From JALGVA01 sp964617715 (GTDB taxonomy: Bacteria > Armatimonadota > Zipacnadia > Zipacnadales > UBA5352), in the NCBI GenBank assembly GCA_964617715.1, contig CAZTZN010000184.1, positions 1-9,020 of the forward strand: 9,020 bases of DNA, given 5' to 3'. Under the pieces are notes generated by a model. It ran no database searches, had not been told where the DNA came from, and worked only from the letters and a program-made list of their open reading frames with translations. The position numbers and the translations under genes were made by a program. Positions 5,818 to 9,020 of this stretch are shown here, in pieces. How positions within the stretch are numbered: the first letter of the stretch is position 1; each line of letters starts with the position of its first letter.

Positions 5818-7902
5818 ATGACCCCCGACCAGTACTTCGCCCGCAAGCGCAAAGTGCATCTCGACATGCACCTGCCCGAGGATGCGCCCGACATGTTCGA
5901 GCGCTTCGACGCCGAGCAGTACGTGCGCACCCTCACCGAAGCGCACGTTAACTCCGTCACCATCTTCGCGCATTGCCACCACGGCAATTGCTACTACGAT
6001 ACCGCCGTCGGCCACAAGCATTCGCGCCTGCGCTTCGATTACGTCCGCGAGGTCGCCGCCGAGTGCCGCCGGAGAGACATCGCGGTGATGGCCTACATCT
6101 CCTGCGCCTGGAACCATCGCGCCGGCGTCGAGCACCCCGAGTGGACCCAGCGCGACGCCGCCGGCCGGCCCCGCCCGCACCCGCGCTTCTGGTGGTGGAT
6201 GTGCCTCAACTCCCCCTACGGCCGGTTCATCCGTGACATGACCCGCGAACTCGCCGAGCGTTACCCCATCGACGGCCTGTGGTACGACATCACCTACGTC
6301 GCCCCTCCCGCCTGCTACTGCAACTTCTGCCGCGCCGCCTTCCGTGAGCGCCACGGGATCGACATGCCCGTGGACCCCGAGGCCGGCTCGCCCGAGGCGC
6401 GCCTCCTCTACGAGTTCCGCATCGGCACCGAGGCCGACTTCCGCGCGGGCCTCGTCGAGCTGGTCAAGTCCATCAACCCCAACCTGCTCATAAGCTGGAA
6501 CCACGCCGGCGACATCACTCAGTGCTACCTCGACAACGACCTGCGCTCCGACATCCTGTTCCGCGAGGCCCACACCCCGGAGGACTGGCTTCCCGGCTTC
6601 CAGGCGCGCTGGTTTCAGCACTTCGATATGCCCTATGAATGCTGTACCTCGCGCTTTCATTACGGTGGCTGGTCGAGTTTCTCCTATAAAAGTAGCGCTA
6701 AGTTGCATATTGAGGCGGCAACCGGGCTGGCCCACGGCGGCATTGTGGACATCGGCGACCAGGCCTGCCACGATGGCACCCTCGACCCCGCGGCGTACCG
6801 CACCATCGGCGGCGTCTATGAGCGCGCCCGCGCCATCGAGCCCTGGTGCTCGGGGACCCGGAGCGTCCCCAACATCGCCGTCCTGCACTCCTCCCGCACG
6901 CACCATCTCGCCCAATGGCTGGAGAGCCACGCCCTGCGGCGGCCGCTCGTCAGCGTCTTCGGCGCCGCACGGGCACTGAGCGACGCCGGCCGCCACTTCG
7001 ACATCATCTCTGAGCGCGGCCTCGACCGCATCGCCGACTACCACGCGCTGCTGGTGCCCGACCAGCTCGTCCTCACCGACCACGAAGTCGCGCTGCTGCA
7101 TGACTACGTCGCTTCCGGCGGCGCGCTCATCGCCGCATACCGCTGCGGGATGCGCGACCGGGATGGGGCCGAGGTCTCCCCCACCTTTCTCCGCGAGATC
7201 TGCGGCATTGAGCCGGTGCGCTTCGCCGACTACTCCGTCGGCTACGTCTCCGGCTTGCGCTTCGACGTTGATGCTCCCGACGCTCCACTGGTCTTCCGCA
7301 GTCCCGGCGAAGCCGGCGCGCCCATCGCGATCCCGGCCCTCGAGTGCGAGCCGATCTCGGCCGAGCTGCTCGCCGACCTCGAACATCCGATCTACGAACG
7401 CACCCCCGAGCACTTCTACGCCGCCAACAACCCGCCACCCGCCGGCCCCTCCGGCTTCGGCTCGATCTTCATCAACCGCGTCGGTGACGGCGCGGCGGTC
7501 TACTTCCCCTTCGACCTGTTTCGCTTCTTCCAGCTCGATTCGTACCCCCCGCTGCGCAACATCGCCATCGCCATGCTCGACCGGGTCGCGCCCGTCCAGG
7601 AAGCCTTCGTGGACGCGCCTGCCCAGGTGGAGGTCATCCTGCGCGAGCGCCCGGGCGCACGCCTGCTCCACCTCGTCAACTACGCCAACGGTCGCTTCGG
7701 CCAGGGCTTCAATCCGGTAGTCGTTGAGGACATCATCCCGGTGCATGGGATCCCGGTGCGCCTCCGCGGCGAGGCCATCGCCGTCTTCGAGCGCCCGTCC
7801 GGTCGCCCCATCCCCTTCTCGGCTGAAGACGGCTTCACCGGCTTCCTTCTCCCCCGCCTCGACGTTCACGCCATCATCGAGATCCGCTTCGGGAAGATCT
7901 GA
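5818..7902 (+). CDS. GHL6-type glycosidase-like protein with beta-galactosidase-trimerisation-like domain
   Basis: A 694-aa protein with no signal peptide, so probably cytoplasmic. Residues 10-330 look like a TIM-barrel of the hypothetical glycosyl hydrolase 6 / GH29-GH42-like superfamily. They include DGLWYDI (152-158, with D157 a candidate catalytic acid), the cysteine cluster CYCNFC (166-171), LLISWNHAGD (223-232) and E250. Residues 350-600 resemble the glutamine-amidotransferase-like trimerisation domain of GH42 beta-galactosidases (PNIAVLHSS, YHALLVPDQLVLTDHE, YVASGGALIAAY). Residues 600-694 are beta-rich and fit a C-terminal sandwich. The likely role is hydrolysis of an imported oligosaccharide, but substrate and activity are unproven. 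Only a weak SD precedes ATG 5818. Codons 262-301 (6601-6720) use A/T at the third position far more than the rest of the gene. It lies 1.7 kb from the other two genes and is probably its own transcription unit. Confidence 0.87.
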   Translation: MTPDQYFARKRKVHLDMHLPEDAPDMFERFDAEQYVRTLTEAHVNSVTIFAHCHHGNCYYDTAVGHKHSRLRFDYVREVAAECRRRDIAVMAYISCAWNHRAGVEHPEWTQRDAAGRPRPHPRFWWWMCLNSPYGRFIRDMTRELAERYPIDGLWYDITYVAPPACYCNFCRAAFRERHGIDMPVDPEAGSPEARLLYEFRIGTEADFRAGLVELVKSINPNLLISWNHAGDITQCYLDNDLRSDILFREAHTPEDWLPGFQARWFQHFDMPYECCTSRFHYGGWSSFSYKSSAKLHIEAATGLAHGGIVDIGDQACHDGTLDPAAYRTIGGVYERARAIEPWCSGTRSVPNIAVLHSSRTHHLAQWLESHALRRPLVSVFGAARALSDAGRHFDIISERGLDRIADYHALLVPDQLVLTDHEVALLHDYVASGGALIAAYRCGMRDRDGAEVSPTFLREICGIEPVRFADYSVGYVSGLRFDVDAPDAPLVFRSPGEAGAPIAIPALECEPISAELLADLEHPIYERTPEHFYAANNPPPAGPSGFGSIFINRVGDGAAVYFPFDLFRFFQLDSYPPLRNIAIAMLDRVAPVQEAFVDAPAQVEVILRERPGARLLHLVNYANGRFGQGFNPVVVEDIIPVHGIPVRLRGEAIAVFERPSGRPIPFSAEDGFTGFLLPRLDVHAIIEIRFGKI

Positions 7903-7955
7903 CCCGGAGAATAGAGGCGTCCCCCGGGCGAGCCCGCTGGCCTGCCGCCAGGGCT

Positions 7956-7969
7956 GCAGGATGACCTGC
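7956..7969 (+). terminator. Weak hairpin downstream of the GHL6-type gene
   Basis: GCAGG (7956-7960) and CCTGC (7965-7969) flank an ATGA loop, 54 bases after the stop codon. There is no T-tract. It is only a candidate transcript end, lying directly before the first DnaA-box module. Confidence 0.2.
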
Positions 7970-7973
7970 CGGT

Positions 7974-7982
7974 TGTGTAAAA
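7974..7982 (-). promoter_or_regulatory. DnaA box (TTTTACACA)
   Basis: The minus strand reads TTTTACACA, matching the relaxed bacterial DnaA-box consensus TTWTNCACA. A second box-like word, TTTTCCAAA, one base from TTTTCCACA, lies at about 7994-8002 on the same strand, close to two helical turns away. Confidence 0.5.
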
Positions 7983-8008
7983 CCCTGTTGAAGGTTTGGA
8001 AAAGTACC
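7974..8008. repeat. DnaA-box module, copy 1
   Basis: This aligns without gaps to 8359-8393 with 27 of 35 positions identical, including the unbroken CTGTTGAAGGT. Read on the minus strand it contains TTTTACACA, TTCAACAG and TTTTCCAAA. The pattern of DnaA boxes mixed with TTCAACA words is common in origin regions next to dnaA. Confidence 0.6.
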
Positions 8009-8176
8009 CTGTACAGCCCCTGCAATCGCTATCCCGCCCCTCCCGGCCAACCGCTCCCTGATCTCACTGCCGAACCAGGCCCGCTGCGTTCAAGAGGCGT
8101 CACCACCCCCGCCAGCACCCGCGCTCGCACGGCGCTGTGCGCGGTATTGCGGCTCGACGCGGCGATGAGCCCGCTT

Positions 8177-8185
8177 TGTGGACAC
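8177..8185 (-). promoter_or_regulatory. Weak DnaA-box-like site (GTGTCCACA)
   Basis: The minus strand reads GTGTCCACA, one base from the high-GC variant TTGTCCACA. It is embedded in the near-palindrome TTGTGGACACAA (8176-8187). It lies between the two stronger modules. On its own it would not be convincing. Confidence 0.25.
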
Positions 8186-8358
8186 AACCGCCCTGCGCGT
8201 CGCGATTCTCCGCGGCAGCATTGAGGTGTGCTCGCTCCGGCCTGCTCGGTCTGACTCGCTCGCTGCTCCGCCGTCCGCGAATCGCCTTCGCGCCGCTGCC
8301 CCACCTGCCGCGATGCACCACACAGCTTCTGTCTGCCCACCCAGACCGCCTCAGAGCC

Positions 8359-8367
8359 TGTGGATAA
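8359..8367 (-). promoter_or_regulatory. Perfect DnaA box (TTATCCACA)
   Basis: The minus strand reads TTATCCACA, the strong consensus DnaA box, flanked by CAACAGAG on its 5' side and GG on its 3' side. It lies in the most AT-rich part of this tract and 622 bases from the parS palindrome. Confidence 0.7.
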
Positions 8368-8393
8368 CTCTGTTGAAGGTGTTGAATGATACC
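8359..8393. repeat. DnaA-box module, copy 2
   Basis: This is the second copy of the 35-bp module found at 7974. Similarity continues weakly after a one-base gap (TACCCTGTACA versus TACCTATACA). Conservation of about three quarters of positions, in an otherwise unrelated GC-rich context, suggests functional constraint or an old duplication. Confidence 0.6.
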
Positions 8394-8989
8394 TATACAC
8401 CGCACCGCATCAACCTGCACAGCGCTCACACTGCCAATCACCAATCGTGTGTGTCGCTCCCTCCACGGCCCCACTGCTTCGGACCACATTACGGACCTTC
8501 CGGTGAGAGGAGCGTGGCCCACACGCATGATCAGGAGTGCTCACACCGCCAGGCAGCCTCGTCGCCGACAGGTGGGCTTGTGCAGCGGACATGTCCGACC
8601 CGGGTCCCGGCCCAGACCCTCGCCGTCGCTGACAAGCATGCTGGGCCGGCCGCCGTTCCCCGCCCTCGCCAGCTCGGATGGGCGGTCGTTGCCGCCTGCG
8701 GCGCTTCACTTTGCCTGTCACGCCGGGCCTGACCCTGACCACGCAGCACGATCGCTCACGACCCGGGTGCGGCGCTGCGTCATCGCCCCGAAATCCGCCT
8801 TCAACTCCATCTCGCTTGCGATCGCCCGCGCTCACCGGCGTCCTTGTCGTGGATGACGCGATGCAGGGGCCCTCGGGCTACCTCTCCTACGCGCGAAACA
8901 GGGCGGTCTGGCGTGCAGGCCGCTGGAGCGGGAGCATGAGGACAGTCCGCGACGCAGTGCACGCCCCGCGCAGCTCGCCTTGGGACATG

Positions 8990-9005
8990 TGTTTCACGTG
9001 AAACA
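8990..9005. promoter_or_regulatory. parS: parS centromere site (ParB/Spo0J binding)
   Basis: TGTTTCACGTGAAACA is a perfect 16-bp palindrome identical to the widely conserved chromosomal parS consensus bound by ParB/Spo0J. Such sites cluster near the chromosome origin in most phyla that carry ParABS. It sits 15 bases from the window end, so the next gene to the right could be parA, parB or another origin-proximal gene; this cannot be seen here. Confidence 0.93.
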
Positions 9006-9020
9006 ATGCCGGGCGGCTCA

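Larger units (their letters stand above)
7903..9020. other. Gene-free tract with origin/centromere-like signals (putative oriC region)
   Basis: No credible gene is present. Open frames here, such as 8178-8732, have erratic composition and run straight through a DnaA box. The tract holds two related DnaA-box modules 385 bases apart, a weaker box-like site at 8177-8185, and a perfect parS near the right edge. Local AT-richness is modest and limited to about 7974-8010 and 8359-8400. The combination of DnaA boxes, a long gene-free stretch and parS is typical of bacterial replication-origin neighbourhoods. Neither dnaA, dnaN nor parAB lies in the window, so the call remains inferential. Confidence 0.55.

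Noticed and set aside
5473..8025. 850-aa open frame on the minus strand
   Set aside because: Antisense to the GHL6-type gene and repeat copy D. Its composition is that of a shadow frame, and it has no motif or plausible start context.
8178..8732. 184-aa + strand frame in the right-hand tract
   Set aside because: It has no SD, its codon use is erratic, it runs through the perfect DnaA box, and no domain-like pattern is seen.
8818..8825. GCGATCGC octamer resembling the cyanobacterial HIP1 motif
   Set aside because: A single occurrence in GC-rich DNA; other features do not point to cyanobacteria.

Overview
The window is a GC-rich stretch of bacterial chromosome with three convincing genes, all on the + strand, and large non-coding tracts between them. 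Third codon positions are almost all G or C. The gene content (a secreted DUF4838-type protein, a secreted calcineurin-like phosphoesterase, and a GHL6/beta-galactosidase-trimerisation-type protein) resembles the carbohydrate-degrading repertoires of uncultured Armatimonadota, Planctomycetota or Lentisphaerota/Verrucomicrobiota. The phylum is an inference; no marker gene is present.

Layout. 1-143: one end of a CRISPR array, with two identical 36-bp repeats ending ATTGAAAC. It runs off the left edge, and no cas genes are in view. 144-285: two GC-rich hairpins, then a near-perfect Shine-Dalgarno sequence. 289-3207: a multidomain exported protein whose signal peptide can only be reached from a non-AUG start codon. 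3332-4087: a small exported metallophosphoesterase. 4088-5817: a 1.7-kb gene-free tract with two compact hairpins and four copies of a structured, non-coding repeat of about 175-187 bp; the copies alternate between two tail types. 5818-7902: a cytoplasmic glycosidase-like protein containing a sharp island of atypical codon use. 7903-9020: a gene-free tract with two diverged copies of a DnaA-box module and, 15 bases from the window end, a perfect 16-bp parS palindrome. This tract looks like part of the replication origin/centromere region.

How the parts relate. The exported DUF4838 protein and the phosphoesterase lie 124 bases apart and could be co-transcribed. They would act outside the cytoplasm, on a polysaccharide and on a phosphoester respectively. 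The third protein lacks an export signal and could act on imported oligosaccharides. The substrate cannot be read from sequence. Most noteworthy for follow-up are the oriC/parS tract, the four-copy structured repeat, the non-AUG start, the codon-use island, and the CxCxxC motif shared by two otherwise different enzymes.
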